Shown: positions 50,757-59,970, numbered from the stretch's first letter. The stretch: 64,000 nucleotides of DNA from Arsenicicoccus dermatophilus (GCF_022568795.1 NZ_JAKZHU010000002.1:1-64000); one strand, 5' to 3'. Program-made: numbers and translations. Notes: generated from the letters alone by a model not told the origin.

Positions 50757-51983
50757 CTAGCCGACACGCCCTGCCGATGACCAGGCGGACCCGTTGTCGC
50801 CCGTCGAGGCGCTGTCGGAGCTGCCCGGCGCGGCGGGCGCGGCGGGCACGGCCAGGTCGCGCCGGCGGGCCCACCGCAGGATCGGCCGCTCCAGCCAGCG
50901 GTGGCTCGCCCACGCCACCGGCAGCGTGACCGCCACCGTGAGGACCCACAGCAGCGGCCCGTCCCCCGAGAACGGCCGGTGCCCGAGGGCCCGCTGCACC
51001 AGCCCGAGCACGACCAGGTGATAGCAGAAGACGCCGTACGACACGTCGCCCAGCAGCTGCGCGACCCGCCCGCCCAGCACCGACACCACGCCCCCGGGCT
51101 GCTCCCGCCCCGGAGCCACGCAGGGCAGCACGGCCAGCACCCCGAGCACCGTGTAGCCCGTCGTCTTGACCACGGCCTCCATCGCGGTCGCCGGGGTCAG
51201 CCCGAGGGGACCGGCCACCAGCGTCGACAGCAGCAGGTAGGTGGCCCCCGCCAGCGCCCACACGGTCCCCGGGTGCGCAGCCAGCTCGTCGACGCCGGTG
51301 CGGGGCAGGACGCCCGCGAGGCGTGCCTCTCGCCATACGGCCAGCGCCATCCCGGCCCCGAACCAGCCGACGTAGCCCGGGAGCCAGAGGTTGGGCGTCC
51401 CGCTCAGGCGGTCGTGGGTGAGCACGGTCCACACCACTGCCACCAGCGGGGTCGCCGCCAGCGCGAGCAGGATCCGCCGCACCGACCCGAGCCGCGCGAG
51501 CAGCAGGACCGCGAGCGGCAGCACGAGGTAGAAGGCGCCCTCCGTCGCCAGGCTCCACATCTGGGTCAGCCCGGGGACGGACGGCTGCGGCGAGTAGACC
51601 TGGGTCAGGGTGGCGATGCGCAGGTAGGGCGCGCGGCCCAGACCGGCGGGCAGCAGCAGGGCGGAGGCCAGCACCGCGAGCCAGGCCGCGGGCAGCACCC
51701 GCAGCAGCCGGTGGCGGGCATAGCTGCGCCAGTCCCGGGCCCGGGCGGTGTCGGCGACCGACGCCGCCCCGACCCACGTGCGGGCGTGGGGGCGGGTCAG
51801 CAGCAGCCCGGACACCACGAAGAAGATCGGCACCCCCGCGTCCAGGCGCGCCAGGAGCCCGCCGTACGGCCCGCGCATCGCGTCACCGCTCGCGAACGCG
51901 ACGTGGGTGGTCAGCACCATGAGCGCGCCGAGCGCCCGCATCCCGTCGAGGGCGGGCAGGCGCGTGGGGCGGGGTGCGATCAC
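50757..51983 (-). CDS. acyltransferase-3-family membrane protein
   Basis: 408 residues, about ten helices. Family features are the N-terminal RLPALDGMRALGALMVLTTH with the catalytic His, DAGVPIFFVVSGLLLTRP, QMWSLATEGAFYLVLP (E residue) and the C-terminal SHRWLERPILRWARR. It transfers acyl groups onto sugars at the membrane; the counterpart is Rv0228. GTG 51983 starts right before the conserved PALDGMR; an ATG at 52019 would add 12 residues. Confidence 0.88.
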   Translation of the reverse strand: MIAPRPTRLPALDGMRALGALMVLTTHVAFASGDAMRGPYGGLLARLDAGVPIFFVVSGLLLTRPHARTWVGAASVADTARARDWRSYARHRLLRVLPAAWLAVLASALLLPAGLGRAPYLRIATLTQVYSPQPSVPGLTQMWSLATEGAFYLVLPLAVLLLARLGSVRRILLALAATPLVAVVWTVLTHDRLSGTPNLWLPGYVGWFGAGMALAVWREARLAGVLPRTGVDELAAHPGTVWALAGATYLLLSTLVAGPLGLTPATAMEAVVKTTGYTVLGVLAVLPCVAPGREQPGGVVSVLGGRVAQLLGDVSYGVFCYHLVVLGLVQRALGHRPFSGDGPLLWVLTVAVTLPVAWASHRWLERPILRWARRRDLAVPAAPAAPGSSDSASTGDNGSAWSSAGRVG

Positions 51984-52094
51984 GACCGCGAGAGTAGGCT
52001 GTCCTCGCCACCGCCGCACGGTGATCGGTGCACGCGGGGTGCCCCGGAGGGACGGGGACGGTCTGCGCTGCTAGCGTCTGCGAGACTGCCACGT

Positions 52095-52108
52095 CTACCT
52101 ACAGGTAG
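52095..52108. promoter_or_regulatory. palindrome CTACCTACAGGTAG upstream of DUF3068 gene
   Basis: One base differs from the copy at 43085-43098. It lies 71 bases above ATG 52179, in the gap shared with the divergent acyltransferase, so it could control either or both. Confidence 0.5.
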
Positions 52109-52178
52109 GCTCCGCGCCCCCGTGCGAGCACATCCCCTCGTCACGACACCGCCGCCGTTCCCGAGCAGGAGTCCTCCC

Positions 52179-53213
52179 ATGCGTCGCATCCTCGGCGGTC
52201 TCGCCGTGTTCCTGGGCATCGTCGCCCTCGTCATCGGCCTCAACGCCGACGGCATCTACCACCGGCTCGCCAAGGTGCCGCTCGACATGAAGACCAAGCC
52301 CGTCTCCGAGGGCACCGGCGTCTCCATCCTCAGCGTCACCCGCCCGGAGGGCTCCACCACGCTCAAGGTCGAGCAGCTCACCGACCAGAAGGTCACCAAC
52401 ACCCGCAACATCGTCGGCATCCCCGGCAAGGTGCCCGACGACAAGCGCGACTCCACGGCCTACTGGCAGGTGGGCTTCCAGACCGGCATCACCGGCGGAC
52501 CGTGGCTCGACCGCAGCGAGGACGGCGTCTCCATCGACCGCACCACGGGCATGGCGACCAACTGCTGCGGCGACTACGCCAGCACCGCCGGCAGCAACGG
52601 CACCATGCGGCGCGCCGAGATCGCCCACGAGGGGCTGTTCTTCAAGTTCCCGTTCAACGCGCAGCGCCGCACCTATCCCTTCTGGGACGCGCAGCTGCGG
52701 CGGGCCGTGGACGCGGAGTTCGTGCGCACCGACACGCTGCAGGGGCTGGACGTCTACGTCTACGAGCAGCGCATCCCGGCCACGCGCCTGCCCGGAACCC
52801 GGCCGGTGCCCCGCTCGTGGTACGGCTCGACCGAGCCCGGGGACACCCCGTCCTCCGTGGACTACGCCAACACCCGCACCTTCTGGGTCGAGCCCGCGAC
52901 CGGCGTGATCATCAAGGGTCAGGAGCAGATCGACCGGCGGCTCGTCTCCGACCTCGGCTCGCTCACGCTGGTCAAGGGCACGATCGGGTATGACGGCGCG
53001 ACGCAGCGCGCGTATGCCGACGAGTACGGCCCCAAGGCCCGCCAGATCGGCTTCGTCCGCGACCTGCTCGGGCCGATCGGGGTGGTCACCGGGGTGCTGC
53101 TGACGGTGCTCGGGCTGGCGCTGATCTGGCGCCAGGGTCGGCCGCGGCGGGCTCAGCACCGCGAGTCCGCGCCGACCGCGACGCTGGACGTGATCGGCGC
53201 GAGCCGCGCCTGA
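52179..53213 (+). CDS. DUF3068 membrane-anchored protein
   Basis: 344 residues. The N-terminal helix (ILGGLAVFLGIVALVIGLNA) is followed by a large extracytoplasmic domain (LDMKTKPVSEGTGVSILS, DRTTGMATNCCGDYAS, FFKFPFNAQRRTYPFWD, TFWVEPATGVIIKGQE) and a C-terminal helix (LGPIGVVTGVLLTVLGLALIW). This is the DUF3068 architecture, with mycobacterial Rv0227c as its representative, found in the same cluster. It begins the plus-strand end of the glycan locus. Function unknown. Confidence 0.88.
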   Translation: MRRILGGLAVFLGIVALVIGLNADGIYHRLAKVPLDMKTKPVSEGTGVSILSVTRPEGSTTLKVEQLTDQKVTNTRNIVGIPGKVPDDKRDSTAYWQVGFQTGITGGPWLDRSEDGVSIDRTTGMATNCCGDYASTAGSNGTMRRAEIAHEGLFFKFPFNAQRRTYPFWDAQLRRAVDAEFVRTDTLQGLDVYVYEQRIPATRLPGTRPVPRSWYGSTEPGDTPSSVDYANTRTFWVEPATGVIIKGQEQIDRRLVSDLGSLTLVKGTIGYDGATQRAYADEYGPKARQIGFVRDLLGPIGVVTGVLLTVLGLALIWRQGRPRRAQHRESAPTATLDVIGASRA

Positions 53214-53376
53214 GCCGACGTCCCCGTCTGACCCCACCGCGTCCGTCTCAGCCCAGCGCGTCCGTCCGTGACCCGGCCACGGACCACCACGGGCACGGAC
53301 CACCGCTGCCACAGACCACCCGCTGCCACCCGAGCCGACCGGCGCGTGGGGGCGGGCCGACGCCCCGGACGTGCGA

Positions 53377-53413
53377 CGGAGCCCGGCACCCGAGACTCGG
53401 GTGCCGGGCTCCG
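53377..53413. terminator. strong bidirectional terminator
   Basis: CGGAGCCCGGCACCCGA pairs with TCGGGTGCCGGGCTCCG over a three-base loop (17 bp) between the DUF3068 gene and the convergent PTS gene. Confidence 0.85.
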
Positions 53414-53430
53414 GCCGTGCTGCGAGGAGG

Positions 53431-55632
53431 TCAGCCCTGCGGGTGCACCGCGATCACCGGAGCGCCTGCGGCGACCTCGCCGTGGGCGGCCTGCTCGACG
53501 GCGCCGTGCGCGAAGGCGTTGGTGACGAGCACCGGCGTGATCAGCGAGTAGCCCGCCTCCTCGATCACCCCGCGATCGACGGTCACGAGCGGGGTGCCCG
53601 CCGCCACGACGTCGCCCGCCGTGACGTGCACGTCGAAGCCGCGACCGTCGAGGTTGACGGTGTCGATGCCCACGTGGATGAGCAGCTCCACGCCGTTGTC
53701 CAACGCGAGCCCGAAGGCGTGGCCGGTGGACTGGGCCACCACGACCTTGCCCGCGGCGGGGGCGCAGACGGTGTCGGCCGAGGGCCGTATGCCGACGCCA
53801 GGTCCCACCAGGCCGGCGCTGAACACCTTGTCGGGGACCTCCGCCAGGGGCACGACGGTGCCGGCGACGGGGGAGCCGATCTCGATCACGCCGTCCGCCC
53901 GCGGGGCCGGCGCGGCGAAGCCGCCGCTCGCCGGGGTGGAGACGGGCGAGGTGGTGGCCGGGGCGGCGTCCGTGGAGCGTCCGGCGAGGGTCGCGCCGGC
54001 GGCGATCCCGCCGGTGGTGTCACCCGCCACCGCCTGGCCGCCCGCGGAGCCCGCGGCGGAGACGGGGGTGGCGGCGTGCGCCATACGGTCGTCGGTGCGC
54101 AGGGTCACGGTCTCGTCGGCGACCGGGTCCTGCTCGGGGATCGCGGTGTCCGTGGCGACCGCGGCGTTGGCGCGGGCGGCGAGCTTCTGCTCCTCGGTGC
54201 GGTAGTCGCCGATGATGACGAGCATCATCGAGGTCACGAAGGCCGCGAGGACGCCCGCGGCATACAGCAGGATGTTGCTGTCGAAGGCCGGGATCGTGAG
54301 CAGCGAGGTGAAGACGAAGGCCTTGGTGGTGACGCCGCCGCCGAGACCGATGATCAGACCACCGACGAGGCAGCCGACGAGCATGCGGGGATAGATCCGC
54401 TTGAACCGCAGGTGGATGCCGTAGAGCGAGGGCTCGGAGATGCCACCGAGCAGACCGGCCGCGAGGGCGCCGGTGGCCGTCTGGCGCATGGCCACGTCAC
54501 GGTCCTTGATGGCGTGGTAGAGCACACCGGCGGTGGCGCCGAAGCACGCGAAGTTCCACGCACCCATGGGGCCCTGGATGAAGTCGTGGCCGAGGGTCTG
54601 GATGTTGAGCAGCATGATCGCGTTGATCGGCCAGTGCAGTCCGAGCGGCACCATGAAGGGATAGGCCAGCGGGATCACGATGGCGAAGATCAAGGGGCTG
54701 ATGTCGTTGATGGCGCTGAGGAAGTTGCCGAGCGCAGCGCCGACATACACCCCGATGGGGCCGATGAGGAAGGCCGTCAGCGGGATCATGATCAGCATCG
54801 CCAGGAAGGGCACGAAGATCAGGTGCAGGTTGGGCGGGACGACCCGCTTGAGCAGCTTGTACAGCGGGCCGAGCACCGCAGCCATGAGCAGCGGCGGGAA
54901 CACCGTCGAGCCGTAGCCGAAGATCGTCAGCGGCAGACCCCACACGTCGTAGATCTTGATGTCGCTGCCGAGGAAGTGCGCGGTGCGCGCGTGGTCACCG
55001 AGGGCCTGGAAGCCCGGCAGCATCAGCACGCCCATGATCGCGAACCCCACCCAGGGGTCGGCGTCGAGCTTCTTGGAGGCGTTGTAGGCCACCATCAGGG
55101 GCAGGAAGTAGAACACGCCCTGCCACAGCAGGTTGACCGCCGCCCAGCCGCCCTTGAGGGAGACGCGCGGGTCGGCCCAGTTGTCGATGGCGCCGATGGT
55201 CGACATCAGCGCCATGAAGGTGATGAACAGCGAGGCGCCCAGCAGCGCGCCCATGATCGGGCGGAAGGAGTCGCTGAGGAACTCGAAGAAGTTGTCCAGC
55301 CAGGCGCGGCTGCCGCGGGGGCCGCCGGCGCGCAGCTGGGCCTTGAGCTCGTCGTCGGTGCTGGCCTGGCCCGCGCCCTGCTTCTGCATGTCGGGCAGCG
55401 CCTGGATCGCGTTGTAGACGTCCTGCACACCGCCGCCGATGACCACCTGATAGCGCTCGCCGGACTGCGGGACGGCACCCATGACGCCGGGGATGGCCTC
55501 CACCGCGGGGGTGTCGATGCCGGAGGCGTCACGCAGCTGGAAGCGCAGCCGCGTGGCGCAGTGGGTGAGACTGACGATGTTGGACGGACCGCCGACTGCG
55601 TCGACGATCGAGCGTGCTGGGCTCGCGGCCAT
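53431..55632 (-). CDS. PTS EIIBCA, beta-glucoside/sucrose-type
   Basis: 733 residues with domain order B-C-A. The EIIB phosphorylation Cys is in SLTHCATRLRF (Cys25). EIIC spans about 110-490 with GISEPSLYGIHLRFKR and AYPFMVPLGLHWPIN. EIIA ends the protein with phospho-His in VELLIHVGIDTVNL (His653). An Ala/Ser/Thr-rich linker joins C to A (about 505-580). It imports and phosphorylates a beta-glucoside, sucrose or trehalose-like sugar; I cannot decide which. ATG 55632 gives a full EIIB. No antiterminator or regulator is adjacent. Confidence 0.92.
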   Translation of the reverse strand: MAASPARSIVDAVGGPSNIVSLTHCATRLRFQLRDASGIDTPAVEAIPGVMGAVPQSGERYQVVIGGGVQDVYNAIQALPDMQKQGAGQASTDDELKAQLRAGGPRGSRAWLDNFFEFLSDSFRPIMGALLGASLFITFMALMSTIGAIDNWADPRVSLKGGWAAVNLLWQGVFYFLPLMVAYNASKKLDADPWVGFAIMGVLMLPGFQALGDHARTAHFLGSDIKIYDVWGLPLTIFGYGSTVFPPLLMAAVLGPLYKLLKRVVPPNLHLIFVPFLAMLIMIPLTAFLIGPIGVYVGAALGNFLSAINDISPLIFAIVIPLAYPFMVPLGLHWPINAIMLLNIQTLGHDFIQGPMGAWNFACFGATAGVLYHAIKDRDVAMRQTATGALAAGLLGGISEPSLYGIHLRFKRIYPRMLVGCLVGGLIIGLGGGVTTKAFVFTSLLTIPAFDSNILLYAAGVLAAFVTSMMLVIIGDYRTEEQKLAARANAAVATDTAIPEQDPVADETVTLRTDDRMAHAATPVSAAGSAGGQAVAGDTTGGIAAGATLAGRSTDAAPATTSPVSTPASGGFAAPAPRADGVIEIGSPVAGTVVPLAEVPDKVFSAGLVGPGVGIRPSADTVCAPAAGKVVVAQSTGHAFGLALDNGVELLIHVGIDTVNLDGRGFDVHVTAGDVVAAGTPLVTVDRGVIEEAGYSLITPVLVTNAFAHGAVEQAAHGEVAAGAPVIAVHPQG

Positions 55633-55995
55633 GTGATGCCTTCTGGTTGCAGGTGCTGGGCGGGGGGTCTGTTTCATTGTCGGGCCGCCGGGGCGCGATA
55701 CCGCGCTGCGACGCTGCCCGGGTGAGTCCGCCTGATGCTGCGAATTCTACCGACGACGTCCGTTCGGACGTGATGGGGGCCACGCGCCGCACCCGGGTCG
55801 CCCCGGACGTCCTCCACCACCGTGAGCGGATCCGTTGGGGCAGCGAGACACTCGCAGCGCCGTCGGCAGGGTCGACATCCGCGCCACCCGCCCGGGCACC
55901 ACGGGCGGTCCCGGTGACGCCACGCTGAGCCTCCGAATCCCTACGCGTGGGTGCTGAATTCACCAACGGCGTCGCCGGGGTGGTTGGGTGGCCGC
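55633..55995. promoter_or_regulatory. 363-bp divergent intergenic region
   Basis: No gene seen. It holds the promoters of the PTS gene (minus) and the CAP protein (plus). I find no clear cre-like or terminator structure. Confidence 0.35.
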
Positions 55996-57066
55996 ATGAC
56001 TAGCCCCCTGGCTCGTGCCCGCTGCGCCGCCGTCGTCGCAGCCGTGGCCTTCCTCCCCTGTGCGGCCCCGGCCGCAGCCGCCCCCGCCACCGTTCCTGCA
56101 GCCGTCCCCGCGGACGGCACCCCCCTCCCGGTCTGGACCACTGCTGTTCCCGAGCCGTCCCCCTCCCTGACCACGCCGTCGTACACATCGACCCCGTCGC
56201 CGACGGCGACCCCCGGCAAGGCCGACCCGACCGCGCTGGACGAGCAGGACGAGGTGGCGCAGTGGTTCCGCACCCGCTACCAGCCGGCCTTGACCGTGCC
56301 GGTGGGCTTCACCGGGGACGCCCGCGGCTGCCGCCCGGGCGGCTTCAGCCCGGACGCGCTGGCGGCGATGGACAAGCAGGTCAACGCCGTTCGTGAGCTG
56401 GTGGGCCTGGACGCGGTGCCGGTGCGCGCCGACGCCACCCAGCAGCAGTCGGCCCTGATGATGGAGGCCAACGAGACCATCAGCCACACGCCGTCGTCGT
56501 CGTGGCGGTGCTTCTCCCAGGGCGGGGCAGCCGCCGCCGGCCGCTCCAACCTGGCTCTGGGCTGGCCCTCGCAGACGGCGGGCAGCGCCGTCTCCCAGTA
56601 CCTCTCGGACAGCGACGCCTACAACACCTTCGTCGGCCACCGGCGCTGGCTGTTCCACCCCTCGACCCCGGCCTTCCTCGTGGGCCAGACCGCCAAGGCC
56701 AACGCCTGGCAGGTCATGGGCGGCACGCCCCGCCCCGACGCGACCACCCCCGCCACGATCGCCTGGCCGCGGGCGGGCTGGTTCCCGACGCAGCTGGAGC
56801 CCGAGGGCCGCTGGTCGCTCACGGTCAACGACATCAACGCCACCTTCACCCAGCCCTCGGTGCGGATCACCAAGGGCGGCAAGGCCCTTCCCGCCCCGCG
56901 GGTCTACCCGGCGCAGCCGGGCTTCGGCATGCCCACGCTGGTCTGGCAGATGCCCCGGGGCGGCGCTGGCGACGGGGACTACGAGGTGACCGTCACCGGC
57001 GTGACCCGCCCGGGGCAGGCGCCGACCACGGTGACCTACACGACGCGGCTGTTCACGGTGCGCTGA
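55996..57066 (+). CDS. secreted CAP/SCP-domain protein
   Basis: 356 residues. Signal peptide (CAAVVAAVAFLPCAAPAAAA), a Pro/Thr-rich stalk with SYTSTPSPTATPG, then the CAP domain from about 130: MDKQVNAVRELVGLDAVPV, QQSALMMEANETISHTPSSS, NTFVGHRRWLFHP. CAP proteins are extracellular and often bind lipids or wall components; the two His and Glu cavity residues are plausible (ANETISHTP, GHRRWLFHP). A beta-rich C-terminal domain follows (LVNDINATF-like, DYEVTVTGVTRPG). ATG 55996 begins the signal. Confidence 0.8.
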   Translation: MTSPLARARCAAVVAAVAFLPCAAPAAAAPATVPAAVPADGTPLPVWTTAVPEPSPSLTTPSYTSTPSPTATPGKADPTALDEQDEVAQWFRTRYQPALTVPVGFTGDARGCRPGGFSPDALAAMDKQVNAVRELVGLDAVPVRADATQQQSALMMEANETISHTPSSSWRCFSQGGAAAAGRSNLALGWPSQTAGSAVSQYLSDSDAYNTFVGHRRWLFHPSTPAFLVGQTAKANAWQVMGGTPRPDATTPATIAWPRAGWFPTQLEPEGRWSLTVNDINATFTQPSVRITKGGKALPAPRVYPAQPGFGMPTLVWQMPRGGAGDGDYEVTVTGVTRPGQAPTTVTYTTRLFTVR

Positions 57067-57080
57067 CGCGCGAGGAGGTA

Positions 57081-57116
57081 TGCCGGGAAGGGGCGCGCAC
57101 GCACCGCTTCCCGGCA
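57081..57116 (+). terminator. hairpin terminator after CAP gene
   Basis: TGCCGGGAAG pairs with CTTCCCGGCA over a 16-base GC-rich loop, 15 bases after the stop. Confidence 0.65.
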
Positions 57117-57152
57117 CACCGCTCAGCACTGGTCGGCCTCCGCAGAGGCCGC

Positions 57153-58601
57153 TCAGCCGCTCCCCGCCGGGGCACGCAGGGTGACCTGCTCGTCGGCGGC
57201 CAGGGACAGCAGGTCCTCGTCGTGGCTGATGAGCAGGGTCACCGCTCCGCCCGCCGCGACCTGGCGGATCTGGTCCGCGATCGAGGTCAGGTGCCGGCGG
57301 TCGACCCCGGAGCTGGGCTCGTCGAAGATCACCACCGGCCGCCCGCTCAGGCGCGCGGCCGCGACGACCAGACGCTGCTGCTGACCGCCCGAGAGGGACA
57401 GCGGATGGCGCTCCTCCAGCCTGGCCAGACCCAGCTCCGACAGGAGGCCGGCGGCGTCCGAGGCGGTGGTCGGGCCCAGCCCGGCGAGGTCGAGCTCGCG
57501 CCGCACGCTCTCGGTGAAGAGCTGCCGCTGCACGTCCTGCATCACCAGGGCGCAGGCACGCCGGCGGGCACGAGGCCGCAGCACCCTCCCGTCCAGACGG
57601 ACCTGCCCCGTGGCCCGGCGCAGCCCGGCGACGACCCGGGTCAGCGTCGTCTTGCCGACGCCGTTGCCGCCGCGGATGGCGGTCACCTGCCCCCGGGGCA
57701 GCGTCAACCGCCGCAGGTCGAGGATCGTGCGCCCGCCGGCTCGGCATACGACCTCTCGCAGCTCCAGCGCGCCGTCCGGCACGACGGACACGTCGACCCC
57801 GTCCGCGACGGCGGGGCCGGCGGCCGGTCGCGTCGGGAGCTCGGCCGCAGCGACGTCACCCCGCAGCCCCATCCGTCGCAGCTCGTCGTCCGAGGTGGCG
57901 GCGAAGGTCTGTGCGTCCCACTCTGCCGAGATCACCCCGTCGGCGAGGACGACGACGCGGTCGAGGAGGTCGGCGAGGTAGCGCAGCCGGTGCTCGGCGA
58001 TCACGATCGTCATGCCCGCGTCCTTGCACCGCCGCAGGGTCTCCTGCAGGCGCTCGACGGCCGCCGCCGACAGGTTGGAGCTCGGCTCGTCCAGGAGCAG
58101 CACGCCGGGTCGGTGCGCCGTCGAGGCCGCGATCGCCACCTGCTGCTGCTGGCCGCCGGACAGCCTGGTGAGGGGCACCTGCAGACCCATGTGCCGCTCG
58201 AGGTGGGCCAGCTGCTCGGCCACCTCCCGCCGGGTCTGCTCGCGCGGACACCCGAAGTTCTCCATGGCGAAGGCGATCTCCTCGCCGATGGTGTCGGTGA
58301 AGAACTGTCGCCGCGGGTGCTGCTGGACTGTCCCGGTGCGGCGTCCGATCACGTCGAGGTCCACGGTGGTGGTCACGAGACCGTCCACGCGGACCTGTCC
58401 GGTCAGCCGTCCGCCGTCGTAGAAGTGCGGCGCCAGGCCGTTGATCAGTCGCAGCACCGTCGACTTCCCGCACCCGCTGGCCCCGCAGAGCACCACGCAC
58501 TCGCCTGCGGCCACCTGCAGTCGCAGCCCGGTCACCGCGTCCTGGTCGGCGTGCGGATAGCGCCAGCCGACGTCGTCGAGGGTCAGCACCGGCCCCACCA
58601 C
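57153..58601 (-). CDS. ECF transporter ATPase, fused A-A' protein
   Basis: 482 residues holding two ABC ATPases. First: Walker A CGASGCGKST (about 39-48), signature LSGGQQQQV, Walker B VLLLDEPSSNL. Second: Walker A GGNGVGKTT (about 318), signature LSGGQQQRL, VVIFDEPSSGVD. Such fused EcfA-A' proteins energise ECF importers. GTG 58601 lies inside the EcfT gene (19-base overlap), so both are coupled. The order S, T, AA' continues from the NRPS gene on the same strand. Confidence 0.9.
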   Translation of the reverse strand: MVGPVLTLDDVGWRYPHADQDAVTGLRLQVAAGECVVLCGASGCGKSTVLRLINGLAPHFYDGGRLTGQVRVDGLVTTTVDLDVIGRRTGTVQQHPRRQFFTDTIGEEIAFAMENFGCPREQTRREVAEQLAHLERHMGLQVPLTRLSGGQQQQVAIAASTAHRPGVLLLDEPSSNLSAAAVERLQETLRRCKDAGMTIVIAEHRLRYLADLLDRVVVLADGVISAEWDAQTFAATSDDELRRMGLRGDVAAAELPTRPAAGPAVADGVDVSVVPDGALELREVVCRAGGRTILDLRRLTLPRGQVTAIRGGNGVGKTTLTRVVAGLRRATGQVRLDGRVLRPRARRRACALVMQDVQRQLFTESVRRELDLAGLGPTTASDAAGLLSELGLARLEERHPLSLSGGQQQRLVVAAARLSGRPVVIFDEPSSGVDRRHLTSIADQIRQVAAGGAVTLLISHDEDLLSLAADEQVTLRAPAGSG

Positions 58602-59305
58602 AGACCTGCGGTGACCAGCCCCACCGTCCCCAGCGCCCAGGCGGCGTCGACCCGCGTGAACCGGGGTGGGTGCAACGGCACGGGGTCGGTGCGCGAGCCG
58701 AGCCCGCGCAGGAGCGCCGCGGACGACAGGTCATCGCCGGCGCGCAGGCTGGCGGCGATCATCGGCACCATGAATCTCTCGATCATCAGCATCGGGTGGC
58801 GCAGGACGGCGCCCGGACCGGCGAGCCCCCTCAGGCGCAGGGCATCGCCGACGGCGCTCGCCTCGACGAGCACGACCGGGACGAAGCGCACCATCACCAC
58901 GAGCGGCACGGCGACGGTGCGGGGCACCCGCACGGCGCGCAGGGCGGCGTGCAGCGCCGTCGGTGAGGTGGTCGCGAACAGGTGCGCGGCGACCGCGACG
59001 GCCACGCCGTAGCGCGCGACGTAGTCCAGCGGCATCACGACCGTCGCCGCGACGGCGGGCGAGGAGAACGGGAGGAGCGCCCGGGCCGTGGCCCAGGCGC
59101 CGAGCACCACGGCCACGGACCAGGCGGCGCGTCTCCACGCGTGGACGGAGACGGCCAGGGCCACGGCGAGCACCAGCGCGGGGAGCACGAGCCGGGCACC
59201 GTAGGGCCCGAGCACACCGGCACCCACCAGGAGGACCAGCAGCATCGTCGTGCGCGGGTCCAGCCCCGGCCGTATGCCGGTGGCCGACACCGGATCGCCG
59301 CTCAC
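58583..59305 (-). CDS. ECF transporter T component
   Basis: 240 residues, five or six helices. EcfT signature segments are LPLVVMVRFVP-like AVPLVVMVRFVPVVLVEAS, and the coupling helices with A-R-G: DALRLRGLAG and SAALLRGLGSR. GTG 59305 overlaps the S-component stop (GTGA). It links the S subunit to the ATPase and is part of an NRPS-linked import operon. Confidence 0.88.
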   Translation of the reverse strand: MSGDPVSATGIRPGLDPRTTMLLVLLVGAGVLGPYGARLVLPALVLAVALAVSVHAWRRAAWSVAVVLGAWATARALLPFSSPAVAATVVMPLDYVARYGVAVAVAAHLFATTSPTALHAALRAVRVPRTVAVPLVVMVRFVPVVLVEASAVGDALRLRGLAGPGAVLRHPMLMIERFMVPMIAASLRAGDDLSSAALLRGLGSRTDPVPLHPPRFTRVDAAWALGTVGLVTAGLWWGRC

Positions 59306-59970
59306 GCGAGCCCGGCTCGCACGAAGTGCTTGCGCAGCACCGCCGCCCCCAGCAGACCGCCCAGCAGACCGGCGACCAGGCAGGCCACCGCCAGCGCGAG
59401 CATCATCGGGACGGTGAACACCTGCTCGGCGGCGCGGACGTAGTCGGCCCCCATCGACTGCCAGGCGGCGCTGCGGAAGTAGCTCTCCCGGTCGACCAGC
59501 ATCGGCAGGAAGGGCACGAAGGCCGTCAGCCCGAAGACCGTGCAGGCACCGATCCCCGAGGCCCGCGACGCGTACCTGCCTGACCGCGCGACGAGCTCGG
59601 CGCCGAGGCCGACGACCGGGGCGGCGAGCGCGCCGACCAGGGCCCCGCCGTGCAGGAGGAAGGCCAGGGCGAGGATCACCGAGAGCAGGAGCACCATGCC
59701 GGCCCGGCGGACACGCGCGTAGAAGAGCATGAAGGTGATCCCGTTGACGAGCACGGTGACCAGCACGCTGATCATCCAGGCCAGGGGGCCGAAGACCCCG
59801 ATCATGCCGAGCAGGTAGGTGATGACAACGTAGATCGCGCCGAAGATCGCCACCGTGATGAGGTCGCGAGCTGCGAGTCCTGCCCGCTCGTCGACCCGTG
59901 ATGCCCCTCCGGGCGGCGACGCCTCCTCGCCCTTGGCGTCGTCGCGGGGTGCACAGTTCGTCTCGGACAT
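59302..59970 (-). CDS. ECF transporter S component (Trep_Strep/MptD family)
   Basis: 222 residues. After a polar 35-residue N-terminus come six helices: LITVAIFGAIYVVITYLLGM, FGPLAWMISVLVTVLVNGIT, LLLSVILALAFLLHGGALVG, ACTVFGLTAFVPFLPML, TVPMMLALAVACLVAGLLGG. This looks like the TIGR02185-type S subunits, some of which sit in NRPS metallophore clusters (for example in the equibactin-type locus of Streptococcus equi). The substrate is inferred to be the product of the upstream NRPS. ATG 59970 follows the NRPS stop by 53 bases. Confidence 0.8.
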   Translation of the reverse strand: MSETNCAPRDDAKGEEASPPGGASRVDERAGLAARDLITVAIFGAIYVVITYLLGMIGVFGPLAWMISVLVTVLVNGITFMLFYARVRRAGMVLLLSVILALAFLLHGGALVGALAAPVVGLGAELVARSGRYASRASGIGACTVFGLTAFVPFLPMLVDRESYFRSAAWQSMGADYVRAAEQVFTVPMMLALAVACLVAGLLGGLLGAAVLRKHFVRAGLA

